Origin: an uncultured Bacilli bacterium
GTDB taxonomy: Bacteria > Bacillota_I > Bacilli_A > RF39 > UBA660
NCBI GenBank assembly: GCA_934096105.1
Contig: CAKOLH010000003.1
Coordinates: forward strand, 1 to 64,000
Direction: 5' to 3'
Length of the DNA: 64,000 bases
The notes under the pieces were generated by a model. That model did no database searches. It saw only the letters and a list, made by a program, of their open reading frames with translations, and was not told the origin of the DNA. A program made the position numbers and the translations under genes. Shown here one piece after another: positions 8,311 to 17,001 of this stretch. The number at the start of each line of letters is the position of its first letter. Position 1 is the stretch's first letter.

Positions 8311-9261
8311 TTGAAACAAGAAAAAAAAGCATTTAAAATAGTACTAATTATCCTAAGTTTAGTTATGCTAACAGGATGTACTAAAACATTAACAGGAGAA
8401 GATAAAAAAGCTGTAAAATATGAAGAAACTGGTAAGACTTTAACTGAAAATATTCTTTGTAAGCCAACAAATAAAGATGTAATAGAAATATACAAAGAAA
8501 ATAAAGTAGATGTAGATAAATTGCCAAATTGTGAAAGCTTCAAACCTTTTTCTGAATACGAAGGGTTATGGACTACAGTATTTGTAAAACCATTAGCTTG
8601 GGTAATTATAAATATTGGTGTGCTTTTAGGTAAAACTGGTTTAAGTAAAGGGTTAGCAAATGGATTTGCAATTATTTTATCTTGCTTAGCAATAAGATTA
8701 ATATTATATCCATTCACTAGAAAAACCGCAATGCAATCAGAAAAAATGAAAGAAGTTCAGCCGCAATTAGAAAAATTAGAAAAGAAATATAAAGATAAAA
8801 CGAGTGAAGAAGATCAAAAGATGAAGGCACAAGAAATGATGGTAATTTATCAAAAAAATAAAATAAATCCATTATCAAGTTGCTTACTATCATTCATTCA
8901 AATACCATTATTATTTTCATTCCTTGAAGCAATAAATAGAACACCAGTAATATTTGAAAATAAATTTTTTAAGTTAGATATGGGAACTACAATATCACAT
9001 GGAATAATGTCAAAGACATGGTATCTATATGTACTACTATTTGTTATTATTCTTGCAACATCATATCTATCATTTAGAAAAACATTAAAAGATCAAACTG
9101 GAATGGCTAAACAAATGAAAGGTACAATATATGTTATGCTTGCTATGATAGTAATAGCTTCATTTAGCTTGCCGGTTGCTCTTGGTTTATACTGGATAAC
9201 ATCATCATTATTTACAGTAGCTCAAAACTTAATTGTAGAAAGAAAGAAGGCAAAGAAGTAA
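8311..9261 (+). CDS. yidC: membrane protein insertase YidC/OxaA
   Basis: About 316-aa insertase of the YidC/Oxa1/Alb3 family that inserts and folds membrane proteins, with or without SecYEG. The N-terminus is a lipoprotein signal (LVMLTGC lipobox), typical of Gram-positive YidC1/SpoIIIJ. The core transmembrane region starts with the long amphipathic segment around FTRKTAMQSEKMKEVQP and the cytoplasmic coiled coil PQLEKLEKKYKDK, followed by hairpins ending in LPVALGLYWITSSLF. I chose TTG 8311 because AAGGGTGAT lies at 8298-8306; an in-frame GTG at 8302 would sit on that site. In sporulating relatives this protein also supports forespore signalling. Confidence 0.9.
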   Translation: MKQEKKAFKIVLIILSLVMLTGCTKTLTGEDKKAVKYEETGKTLTENILCKPTNKDVIEIYKENKVDVDKLPNCESFKPFSEYEGLWTTVFVKPLAWVIINIGVLLGKTGLSKGLANGFAIILSCLAIRLILYPFTRKTAMQSEKMKEVQPQLEKLEKKYKDKTSEEDQKMKAQEMMVIYQKNKINPLSSCLLSFIQIPLLFSFLEAINRTPVIFENKFFKLDMGTTISHGIMSKTWYLYVLLFVIILATSYLSFRKTLKDQTGMAKQMKGTIYVMLAMIVIASFSLPVALGLYWITSSLFTVAQNLIVERKKAKK

Positions 9262-9872
9262 TGAATAAATATTATTTTGAAGGAAAAACAGAGGAACAAG
9301 CAATTAATCTTGCATTATATGAATTAAATATATCCGAAGAAGATTTAATAGTAAATAATGTTGAGGATAAAAGTAGTTTATTAAAAAAGAATGTTAAAAT
9401 AGAAGTATTAAAAATAAAAGAAATAATTTCATTCATCAAAGATACATTAAATAAAATGACTGAATTAATGGGAGCTAAATCAAATCTTGAAGTAAAAAGA
9501 AGAGAAAATAGTATTTCAGTTACAATATTCTCTGAAAACAATGCCATTCTTATTGGTAAGAATGGTAAGAATGTCGCTGCTCTTCAGTTACTAATAAGAC
9601 AAATGGTAAACTCAAAGTTAAAAGAACCATTATCAATCATTATTGATGTTGGAAATTATAAAGAAAAAAGAGCAAGAAGTATCGAGTACTTAGCTAAAAA
9701 ATTAGCAAGAGAGGCATACAAAACAAAAACAGAAGTAACTATGGATAGTATGAATTCTTATGAAAGAAGAATAGTACATGAAGCTTTAGCTAATGACAAA
9801 TATGTTTATACAGAATCAATTGGTGAAGAGCCAAATAGAAAAGTAGTAATTAAATTAAAAGAAAGTAAATAA
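9261..9872 (+). CDS. jag: RNA-binding protein Jag/KhpB
   Basis: 203-aa protein with the Jag layout: N-terminal Jag_N domain (about 3-50, YFEGKTEEQAINLALYEL), a KH domain with the GxxG loop IGKNGKNVAAL (about 97-107), and a C-terminal R3H domain (MNSYERRIVHEALA). It binds RNA together with KhpA and influences cell elongation in Gram-positives. Its start overlaps the last base of yidC. Its last residues (IKLKESK) and the following terminator are duplicated 1254 nt downstream at the end of the GNAT gene. Confidence 0.92.
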   Translation: MNKYYFEGKTEEQAINLALYELNISEEDLIVNNVEDKSSLLKKNVKIEVLKIKEIISFIKDTLNKMTELMGAKSNLEVKRRENSISVTIFSENNAILIGKNGKNVAALQLLIRQMVNSKLKEPLSIIIDVGNYKEKRARSIEYLAKKLAREAYKTKTEVTMDSMNSYERRIVHEALANDKYVYTESIGEEPNRKVVIKLKESK

Positions 9873-9892
9873 GTGTAAAATACTTTCTTTTT
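9848..9892 (+). repeat. left copy of a 45-nt direct repeat (jag 3' end plus terminator)
   Basis: 41 of 45 bases match 11102-11146. The repeat covers the last seven codons of jag and a terminator (GAAAGTA/TACTTTC stem followed by T5). Three of the four differences are silent in the two reading frames. Confidence 0.9.
9861..9892 (+). terminator. terminator after jag
   Basis: The stem GAAAGTA/TACTTTC with a 13-nt loop is followed by TTTTT; it overlaps the jag stop codon. Confidence 0.8.
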
Positions 9893-9933
9893 CCTTTTAT
9901 ATATTAAAAAAATATGATACTATTGAAGTGGAG

Positions 9934-10767
9934 ATGGTTACTATTAATAAAGAATTATATACATTAGCGGCTAAAAATGGTTTTGATTTAAGTAAGATTG
10001 GGGTAATGCCAGAAAGTAAGTTATACTCTTCCAAAAATATAAACAGAATAATATTTTCTTATGGTATTAGTAAAGCATCAGATAAAACCGATATGTCAAT
10101 TGGAGATATTATAGGTTATGATTACGAATGGCGAATAGGCACTACAGATGTAAATATATTATCGGGGTTTGAAAATTATTTTAATAAAGAAGGAACAAAT
10201 TACCAAAACAGAAGCATAGGAATGCTTGATTATAGCAGCGATGAAGTGATAAAACAATTATGGAAAAGTTTTAGTAAAGAACCAATAACAGTAAGAGAGG
10301 CCGATGAAGGTAAGTTTATCATAGATAATAATGGCTTACATAGATACACAATACTAAGATTACATTATTTAAATGAACTATCAAAAGCAAGTACCGAAGA
10401 AGAAAAACAACAAGTAAAAGCAAAATATACAATACCAGTAGAAAGAAAAACCATTGATTATGTAAAAACATATTGTAATTACTTATTAGATTATTTTTTT
10501 GATATTAGTTTATCACTAGAAGTAGATGAAAATTATAGATATACAGGAAAATCAACTATACATATAGATAAAAAAACTATATTAATGGATGATAATGAAT
10601 TAATAAGATTCGTAAGAGAAAGTTTAACTAATTTACCTACTCAATACTTAAGTGACATAAATGAAGCGATACTAAAAAATAACTGTCAAAAATATCCGAG
10701 TTTTCAAAAGTTTATCCAAGATAACTTAAGTGATATCCTTGAAGCAAACAAAGGGAGGAGTATATAA
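9934..10767 (+). CDS. ParB/sulfiredoxin-like domain protein of unknown function
   Basis: About 277-aa protein. The segment READEGKFIIDNNGLHRYTIL (about 122-141) resembles the ParB/Srx-type motif (value-setting residues, then DG/N-G-HR), so a ParB-like nuclease or CTPase fold is likely. The rest is unassigned, and the usual ParB helix-turn-helix is not evident. ATG 9934 is preferred; GTG 9928 is possible but a TATGAT -10 box lies only about 15 nt upstream, so the leader is very short. It overlaps the start of the downstream GNAT gene by one base. The pair sits between jag and mnmE, bounded by a direct repeat, and looks inserted. Confidence 0.6.
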   Translation: MVTINKELYTLAAKNGFDLSKIGVMPESKLYSSKNINRIIFSYGISKASDKTDMSIGDIIGYDYEWRIGTTDVNILSGFENYFNKEGTNYQNRSIGMLDYSSDEVIKQLWKSFSKEPITVREADEGKFIIDNNGLHRYTILRLHYLNELSKASTEEEKQQVKAKYTIPVERKTIDYVKTYCNYLLDYFFDISLSLEVDENYRYTGKSTIHIDKKTILMDDNELIRFVRESLTNLPTQYLSDINEAILKNNCQKYPSFQKFIQDNLSDILEANKGRSI

Positions 10768-11126
10768 TGTTTGAACTAGTAAATATAGATAGTAGTAATT
10801 TAAAAGAATTAGCATTAGCAGATACAGATGAAGTATACGCACTAAAAAAGGACAGCAAAATACTAGGATATGGAATAATAAATGAAACAAAGCCAAACAA
10901 AATAGAATTATCAATATTAGAAGAATATCGTAGTAATGGTTATGGAGAAATATTATTTAAACTACTTATAGAAAAACTAAAAGAAAAAAATTACAAAGAT
11001 ATAATATTAACTATATCAAAAGAAAATATACCAATGAAAAATATAATCGAAGCCCAAAGTGGTCTTCTAATATCAAATAATAAAGATAATATAAAATATA
11101 TAATCAAACTAAAAGAGAGTGAATAA
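10767..11126 (+). CDS. small GNAT-family N-acetyltransferase
   Basis: 119-aa protein with a minimal GNAT fold. The acetyl-CoA pyrophosphate loop is seen as EEYRSNGYGEILFKLLIE (about 50-67, the R/QxxGxG/A motif with Asn in place of one Gly), followed by a strand IILTISKEN and a shortened C-terminus. Its substrate is unknown. GGGAGGAG lies 9 nt upstream of ATG and the gene overlaps the ParB-like gene by one base. The C-terminal IKLKESE is a near copy of the jag C-terminus, so the 3' end of this gene appears to derive from jag. Confidence 0.72.
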   Translation: MFELVNIDSSNLKELALADTDEVYALKKDSKILGYGIINETKPNKIELSILEEYRSNGYGEILFKLLIEKLKEKNYKDIILTISKENIPMKNIIEAQSGLLISNNKDNIKYIIKLKESE

Positions 11127-11146
11127 GTGTAAAATACTTTCTTTTT
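11102..11146 (+). repeat. right copy of the 45-nt direct repeat (GNAT 3' end plus terminator)
   Basis: Matches 9848-9892 with four substitutions and no gap; the two copies bracket the ParB-like/GNAT gene pair. Confidence 0.9.
11115..11146 (+). terminator. terminator after the GNAT gene
   Basis: GAGAGT/ACTTTC stem (one G-T pair) then a T6 run; a duplicate of the jag terminator. Confidence 0.75.
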
Positions 11147-11221
11147 TAATTTATATTGTAAAAATTAAATGACAATTAAGACAGAATGTGATAAAATACT
11201 ACCAGAGAAAGAAGGAGTATT

Positions 11222-12568
11222 ATGGAAGATACAATCGCAGCCATATCAACAACTACAGGAGTAGGAGCAATATCAATAATAAGGTTAAGTGGCGAAGATG
11301 CAGTAAAAATAACAAATAAAGTGTTTACTAAAGACCTAACAAATGTAGCATCACATACTATTCATTATGGATATATTAAAGATGGTAATGAAAAAATAGA
11401 CGAAGTTCTAGTAAGTGTAATGCTAGCACCAAAAACATTCACAAGAGAAGATGTCGTAGAAATAAATTGTCACGGTGGAATAGCAACGACTAATAAAGTC
11501 TTAGAATTATTACTAGATAATGGGGCCAGACTAGCAGAGCCAGGAGAATTTACTAAAAGAGCCTTCTTAAATGGAAGAATAGATCTTCTTGAAGCAGAAG
11601 CTACAATGGATTTAATATCATCAAAATCAGAAACTGCCCGAAAAATATCAATAAATACGCTAACTGGTGAGACATCTAATCTAATCAAAAGTCTTCGTAG
11701 TGATTTAGTTCAAATTATCAGTAATATTGAAGTAAATATTGACTATCCAGAATATGAAGATGTTGAAGATATGACTAATGATAAAGTACTTCCAAATATC
11801 AAAAAATTTAGAGAAAGACTAGAGAATATTATCAAGAAATCTGAAGACAGTAAAGTAATTAAAGAAGGTATAAAAGTAGGAATAATAGGTAAACCAAATG
11901 TTGGTAAAAGTAGTCTCCTAAATGCACTTATTGAAGAAGAAAAAGCAATAGTTACAAATATTCCTGGAACTACAAGAGACATAGTGGAAGGAACTATTGT
12001 CCTTGGTGGAATAACCTTAAATATAACAGATACCGCTGGTATTAGGGAAAGCGATGACCTAGTGGAGATGCTAGGAGTCTCAAAAAGTCTAAAGATAATA
12101 GATTCCTCAGATTTAGTAATATTTATACTAAATAATAATGAAGAATTATCAGATGAAGAAAAAGAATTATTAAATAAATTGAAAGACAAAAAGAAAATAA
12201 CAGTGGTAAATAAAATTGATCTAGAAAGTAAATTAGATAAATCATTATTAAATGATTACATAGAAATATCAGTAAAAGAAAATATTGGAATAGATAAAAT
12301 AAAAGACAGAATAAGAGAGTTATTCAATATAGGAGAAATTACATCTAATGACTTAACATATTTATCAAATGCTAGAACTATATCATTATTAAAAAAATTA
12401 CTAACTATAATAGACAACACTATTAAAGAAATAAATGATAATAGTCCAATAGATATAGTAGAACTAGGACTAAGAGATGCTTGGAATACTCTTGGTGAGG
12501 TAATTGGAGCAACATATAAAGATGAATTATTAGATGAATTATTTTCTAGATTTTGCTTAGGAAAGTAG
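11222..12568 (+). CDS. mnmE: tRNA modification GTPase MnmE
   Basis: 448-aa potassium-dependent GTPase that, with MnmG, adds the carboxymethylaminomethyl group to the wobble uridine of certain tRNAs. The N-terminal tetrahydrofolate-binding domain (1-118) contains CHGGIATTNKVLELL. The G domain (about 215-375) shows GKPNVGKSS (G1), GTTRD (G2), DTAG (G3) and NKID (G4). The C-terminus ends in FCLGK, the conserved catalytic-cysteine tail. AGAAGGAG is 7 nt ahead of ATG. It is followed 10 nt later by mnmG, the usual partner. Confidence 0.97.
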   Translation: MEDTIAAISTTTGVGAISIIRLSGEDAVKITNKVFTKDLTNVASHTIHYGYIKDGNEKIDEVLVSVMLAPKTFTREDVVEINCHGGIATTNKVLELLLDNGARLAEPGEFTKRAFLNGRIDLLEAEATMDLISSKSETARKISINTLTGETSNLIKSLRSDLVQIISNIEVNIDYPEYEDVEDMTNDKVLPNIKKFRERLENIIKKSEDSKVIKEGIKVGIIGKPNVGKSSLLNALIEEEKAIVTNIPGTTRDIVEGTIVLGGITLNITDTAGIRESDDLVEMLGVSKSLKIIDSSDLVIFILNNNEELSDEEKELLNKLKDKKKITVVNKIDLESKLDKSLLNDYIEISVKENIGIDKIKDRIRELFNIGEITSNDLTYLSNARTISLLKKLLTIIDNTIKEINDNSPIDIVELGLRDAWNTLGEVIGATYKDELLDELFSRFCLGK

Positions 12569-12577
12569 AGTGATAAC

Positions 12578-14416
12578 ATGAATTATGAAGTAATAGTAGT
12601 AGGAGGAGGACACGCTGGATGTGAAGCTGCCCTTGCTTCATCTAGAAAAGGACATAAAACCCTTTTAGTAACAGGAAATATAAATAACATAGCTACAATG
12701 CCATGTAATCCATCAATTGGCGGATCCGCAAAAGGAATAATCGTAAGAGAAATAGATGCTCTAGGAGGATCCATGGGTGAGGTAGCAGATGCAACTCTTA
12801 TTCAGATGAAGATGTTAAATTATGCTAAAGGCCCCGCAGTAAAATCATTAAGAGCCCAAGCAGATAAAATAACATATCCTAGAGAAATGTTAAAAGTATT
12901 AAGAAATGAAAAGAATCTTTCTATCAAAGAAGGAATGGTTGAAGACCTAATTGTCAAAGATAATACAGTCCACGGTGTAGTACTAGATACAGGAGAAAAC
13001 ATAATATCAAATATTGTTATCTTAACGACAGGAACATACTTAAAATCCGATATTCTAGTAGGAGACACCCGTACTAGAAGCGGTCCACATAACGAAAGAC
13101 CATCTATGCATTTATCTGACAACTTAAAAAAATATGGTTTTAACATTCTAAGGTTAAAAACAGGAACACCACCAAGAATTGATAGAAGTACTATTGATTT
13201 TACCAAAACACAAAGAGAGGATGGCGACAAAGAGGCTTATACATTTTCGCATACTAATCCTCCAGTTTATGATGTAAATAACCAGGAACCCTGTCATTTA
13301 ATATACACAACAGAAGAAACTAAAAAAATAATTCTAGATAATCTAAATAAATCAAGCATGTATGGTGGATTGAATGACATAACAGGAGTAGGCCCAAGAT
13401 ACTGCCCTTCAATTGAAGATAAAATAGTAAGATTTAGTGATAAAGAAAGACATCAGTTATTCTTAGAACCAGAAAGTAAATATTATGATGATATCTATCT
13501 TCAAGGATTTTCAACAAGTATGCCAAGAAATATCCAAGAAGAAATGGTACATAGTCTTCCTGGCCTAGAGAAAGCCAAGATATTAAGATATGCCTATGCT
13601 ATAGAGTATGATGCTATCTATCCAACACAAATAAAACCAAGTTTAGAGACTAAAGTATTAAATAATCTCTTTACTGCCGGCCAAATAAATGGCACCAGCG
13701 GTTATGAAGAGGCTGCTTGTCAAGGACTAATTGCCGGTATTAATGCCGGTCTAAAACTAGAAGGAAAAGAACCATTAATACTAAAAAGAAATGAAGCCTA
13801 TATAGGAGTACTAATCGATGATTTAGTAACTAAAGGAACTAAAGAACCATATCGTATGTTAACTTCACGAGCAGAATATCGTCTTTTACTAAGACATGAC
13901 AACAGTGACTTAAGATTAACTGAGTATGGCCATGATGTTGGATTAGTAACAGGAGCAAAATACGAAAAGTTTAAAGAAAAGAAACAAAATATTTTAGAAT
14001 TAATAGAAAAATTAAAAGAAATAAAAATAACTGTGGATAATGAAAAGAGAAGAGTAACAACTACTGTATATGATTATCTAAAGAATCCAACAGCCAAGTT
14101 AGAAGAACTAAACAAAGTATTTAATCTAAATCTAAATTATTCCAAAGAAGTACTTGAAGAAGCAGAAATACAAATAAAATATGAAGGATATATCAAAAAA
14201 GTAGAACGTGAAGCCGAGAAGATGCTCAAAAATGAAGAAAAACAAATACCATTAGATATAGATTATGATAAAGTACCTAATCTAGCCAGTGAAGCAAGAC
14301 AAAAACTAAAAGAAGTAAGACCATTAAACATAGCTCAGGCTATTCGTATCAGCGGTGTTAACCCAGCAGATATATCAATATTACTAGTATATTTAAGGAA
14401 GTTTTATAATGTCTAA
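12578..14416 (+). CDS. mnmG: tRNA uridine 5-carboxymethylaminomethyl modification enzyme MnmG (GidA)
   Basis: 612-aa FAD-dependent partner of MnmE in wobble-uridine modification. The N-terminal Rossmann dinucleotide motif reads GGGHAGCEAALA (8-19). Other hallmarks include PCNPSIGG, RSGPHNERPS, LKTGTPPRI and the insertion region NGTSGYEEAACQG. The length of about 610-630 is normal. It overlaps the rsmG start by 8 nt, giving an mnmE-mnmG-rsmG unit. Confidence 0.97.
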   Translation: MNYEVIVVGGGHAGCEAALASSRKGHKTLLVTGNINNIATMPCNPSIGGSAKGIIVREIDALGGSMGEVADATLIQMKMLNYAKGPAVKSLRAQADKITYPREMLKVLRNEKNLSIKEGMVEDLIVKDNTVHGVVLDTGENIISNIVILTTGTYLKSDILVGDTRTRSGPHNERPSMHLSDNLKKYGFNILRLKTGTPPRIDRSTIDFTKTQREDGDKEAYTFSHTNPPVYDVNNQEPCHLIYTTEETKKIILDNLNKSSMYGGLNDITGVGPRYCPSIEDKIVRFSDKERHQLFLEPESKYYDDIYLQGFSTSMPRNIQEEMVHSLPGLEKAKILRYAYAIEYDAIYPTQIKPSLETKVLNNLFTAGQINGTSGYEEAACQGLIAGINAGLKLEGKEPLILKRNEAYIGVLIDDLVTKGTKEPYRMLTSRAEYRLLLRHDNSDLRLTEYGHDVGLVTGAKYEKFKEKKQNILELIEKLKEIKITVDNEKRRVTTTVYDYLKNPTAKLEELNKVFNLNLNYSKEVLEEAEIQIKYEGYIKKVEREAEKMLKNEEKQIPLDIDYDKVPNLASEARQKLKEVRPLNIAQAIRISGVNPADISILLVYLRKFYNV

Positions 14417-15110
14417 AGAAGAATTTATAATTAAAGTAAAAGAACTTGGCTTAGTTCTTACTAAAGAAGAATTAAATAATTTAGATAGATACTATCAAAT
14501 ATTAAAAGAAGAAAATAGTAAGTATAACTTGACTAGAATAATTGAAGAAGAAGACGTATACTTAAAACATTTTTACGATAGTCTAACAATAACAAAAGTT
14601 GTAAATATAGATAATCAGAGTATTTGTGATTTGGGTTCAGGAGCAGGTTTTCCAGGCTTAGTATTAGCAATATGTTTTCCTAATGCTAAGTTAACACTAA
14701 TAGAAGCAAATGGTAAGAAGTGTCATTTTTTGAACATAGTAAAAGAATCTTTAAATCTAGATAATGTAACTATAATAAATACTAGGGTAGAAGATTACTC
14801 TAAGAAAAATAGAGAAGTATTTGATATAGTAACGGCAAGAGCAGTAGCTCCATTAAAACACTTATTAGAATATGGAATTCCTTTAGTAAATGTAAATGGT
14901 TATTTTATAGTAATGAAGGCTAATACAGAAAGTGAAGAAATAAATATAGTTAACTACTATAGTAAGCTAGATATTAAAGAAGAAACTAGAGTTATATTTA
15001 ACTTACCTAAAGAAAATAGCATTAGAACTATAATTAAATATTTAAAACTAAAAGAGACTAGTTCAAAGTATCCAAGAAGATACTCTGAAATTATAAAAAA
15101 GGATATATAA
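14409..15110 (+). CDS. rsmG: 16S rRNA (guanine527-N7)-methyltransferase RsmG (GidB)
   Basis: 233-aa SAM-dependent methyltransferase that modifies G527 of 16S rRNA. The SAM-binding loop is DLGSGAGFPGLVLAI (about 77-91), preceded by the family helix ENSKYNLTRI and followed by TARAVAPLKHLLEY. It overlaps mnmG by 8 nt and ends at the terminator at 15201-15229. Loss of this enzyme gives low-level streptomycin resistance in other bacteria. Confidence 0.95.
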   Translation: MSKEEFIIKVKELGLVLTKEELNNLDRYYQILKEENSKYNLTRIIEEEDVYLKHFYDSLTITKVVNIDNQSICDLGSGAGFPGLVLAICFPNAKLTLIEANGKKCHFLNIVKESLNLDNVTIINTRVEDYSKKNREVFDIVTARAVAPLKHLLEYGIPLVNVNGYFIVMKANTESEEINIVNYYSKLDIKEETRVIFNLPKENSIRTIIKYLKLKETSSKYPRRYSEIIKKDI

Positions 15111-15200
15111 TTGTATTGCTATAAAGTTTAAAATCAAAGTAAATGCAAAAAAAGAACACTAAAAATCAAATAAAATAAACAAATACATGAGATAAATATC

Positions 15201-15229
15201 AAAAATTACTTGTAAAAAAGTAATTTTTA
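15201..15229 (+). terminator. terminator after rsmG
   Basis: AAAAATTACTT, a short A-rich loop, AAGTAATTTTT: a 9-10 bp stem ending in a T run. Confidence 0.8.
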
Positions 15230-15275
15230 TTGTATTATTATATTAGTGTAGAAGAAGTGAAAAGAGGGTAATAGT

Positions 15276-16391
15276 ATGAGAATGAATAAAGAAGTAGTAA
15301 TGGTACGTTTATCAGATATCATTCCTAATAGATTTCAACCAAGGCTTACTTTTGATGAGGAAGCTTTAAATGAGCTTGCAAATTCAATAAAAGAACATGG
15401 AATAATACAGCCTCTAATATTAAGAGATTTAGGTAGTAAATACGAAATAATTGCTGGAGAGCGTAGATACAAAGCTGCAACACTTGCGGGCCTTACTGAG
15501 GTACCGGCAATTGTAGGTTCAATGGATGATCAAACTAGTGCAGAACTTGCCCTAATCGAAAATATTCAAAGGAAAGATTTATCAGCCATTGAAGAAGCTA
15601 AATCATATAAAAAAATATTAGATATGGGTAATTTTACTCAAGATGAACTTGCTAAGAGAATGGGAAAAAGTCAGTCAACAATAGCTAATAAAATGAGATT
15701 ACTTGCTTTAACCAATGAAGTTCAAGTGGCTCTAATGAATAACTTAATATCCGAACGTCATGCAAGATGCTTGCTACAAATAAAGGATGAAGATAAGCAA
15801 AAAGAAGTATTAAATAAGATAATTACCGAAAGAATGAATGTCAGAGATACTGATGAATATATAAAAAACATGCTTGGAATAAAAAATGATGCGCCAAAAG
15901 AAGAGCCATCAACAATTGTTCCTCCAACTCAAGTAGAGCAATTAATTGTTCCAAAAGAGCAACCAGTAGTAGAAAGCAAAATGCCTGAAATTTTAGATAT
16001 TTCAATGCCTCCTAAATCAGAACAGAAGGATAATAATCCTAATGTTTATGCTCAAAATAAAAATGATTTTATTGACATAAATAAATTAAATGAGGTAAAA
16101 ACTCCTGTTACATCTGCTCTTGAAGGTTTAAATGTTGTTGAAAACAAATCAAATATTTTTGAAGGCAATACAATAAAAGTAGAAGATAAGAAGGAAGAAA
16201 AAATGATTGAAGTACCTAACACTAATGTTCCAGAAAAGAAAAACGATAATTTAAACAAAGTAAAATTAGCTACTGCAATCAGAATAGCAAAAGATGCATT
16301 AGATAATATTACAGCAGCGGGCTATAATGCTACTATAGAGGAAGCAGATGGTTTAACAGATTATCAAATAATAATAAAAGTACAAAAATAA
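15276..16391 (+). CDS. noc: ParB-family protein, Noc-like (nucleoid occlusion)
   Basis: 371-aa ParB/Noc-family CTPase-clamp protein. The ParB N-domain has NRFQPRLTF and GERRYKAATLAGL (about 74-86), then IENIQRKDLSAIEEA, and the HTH ELAKRMGKSQSTIANKMRLL (about 128-147). It directly follows rsmG, exactly where Bacillus noc lies. Unlike typical Noc (about 285 aa) it carries an extra Pro/Glu/Asn-rich linker of about 120 residues (about 210-325) before a compact C-terminal segment (KVKLATAIRIAKDALDNI...). I do not see the short N-terminal amphipathic membrane helix that Noc usually has, so a second partition-type ParB is the alternative. Confidence 0.8.
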   Translation: MRMNKEVVMVRLSDIIPNRFQPRLTFDEEALNELANSIKEHGIIQPLILRDLGSKYEIIAGERRYKAATLAGLTEVPAIVGSMDDQTSAELALIENIQRKDLSAIEEAKSYKKILDMGNFTQDELAKRMGKSQSTIANKMRLLALTNEVQVALMNNLISERHARCLLQIKDEDKQKEVLNKIITERMNVRDTDEYIKNMLGIKNDAPKEEPSTIVPPTQVEQLIVPKEQPVVESKMPEILDISMPPKSEQKDNNPNVYAQNKNDFIDINKLNEVKTPVTSALEGLNVVENKSNIFEGNTIKVEDKKEEKMIEVPNTNVPEKKNDNLNKVKLATAIRIAKDALDNITAAGYNATIEEADGLTDYQIIIKVQK

Positions 16392-16404
16392 GAATAAAAA
16401 AAAC

Positions 16405-16443
16405 AAATATCACCCATAATTAAAATGAAAGGGTGATATTTTT
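16405..16443 (+). terminator. terminator after the noc-like gene, overlapping the spoIIR ribosome site
   Basis: AAATATCACCC and GGGTGATATTT make an 11-bp stem followed by TTT. The right arm contains GGGTGAT, which is also the apparent ribosome site of spoIIR. Confidence 0.85.
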
Positions 16444-16445
16444 AT

Positions 16446-16967
16446 ATGAAAAAAATAATACTTATATTAACTTTAATAGTAGCAATATTTATATATAAAG
16501 AGATAAAAAGTAATGAAGTAATAATACCAGATACTGCCATAAGATTAAGAGTAATACCAAATAGTAATAGCATTTTGGATCAAAATATGAAAAATAAAGT
16601 AAAAAAATATTTAGAAAATAATACCTATAATTTAATAAAAGATGAAGATAGCAAAGAAATAGCAAAAGAAAAAATTAAAAAGAATATTCCTATTATAGAG
16701 GAGAATGTAAAGCAAATATTTAGTGAAAACAACTATGATATGGACTTTAACATAAACTATGGATTAAATTATTTTCCTAAAAAAGAATATCGTGGATTAA
16801 AATATAAGGAAGGATATTACGAATCAGTAGTAGTAAGTATAGGCAAGGCAGAAGGAGACAATTGGTGGTGTGTATTGTTTCCTAACTTATGTTTAGTTGA
16901 TTTGGAGACAAAAGACAATGTAGAATATAAATCTTGGATAGTAGAAAAGATAAATAAAATATTTTAA
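16446..16967 (+). CDS. spoIIR: stage II sporulation protein R (SpoIIR)
   Basis: 173-aa secreted signalling protein. In Bacillus it is made in the forespore under sigma-F and activates SpoIIGA to process pro-sigma-E in the mother cell. The N-terminus is a signal sequence (about 3-18). The family core is clear: IRLRVIPNSNS (about 33-43), NYFPKKEYRGL and the C-terminal NWWCVLFPNLCLVD (about 140-153) with its paired cysteines. The gene is slightly short because it stops soon after this motif. No sigma-F promoter could be assigned. Its presence, with sigK, cwlD and a sigH-like gene, suggests spore formation. Confidence 0.9.
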   Translation: MKKIILILTLIVAIFIYKEIKSNEVIIPDTAIRLRVIPNSNSILDQNMKNKVKKYLENNTYNLIKDEDSKEIAKEKIKKNIPIIEENVKQIFSENNYDMDFNINYGLNYFPKKEYRGLKYKEGYYESVVVSIGKAEGDNWWCVLFPNLCLVDLETKDNVEYKSWIVEKINKIF

Positions 16968-17001
16968 TATCAAAAGCATACATTTAAATAGGTGATGATA
17001 C

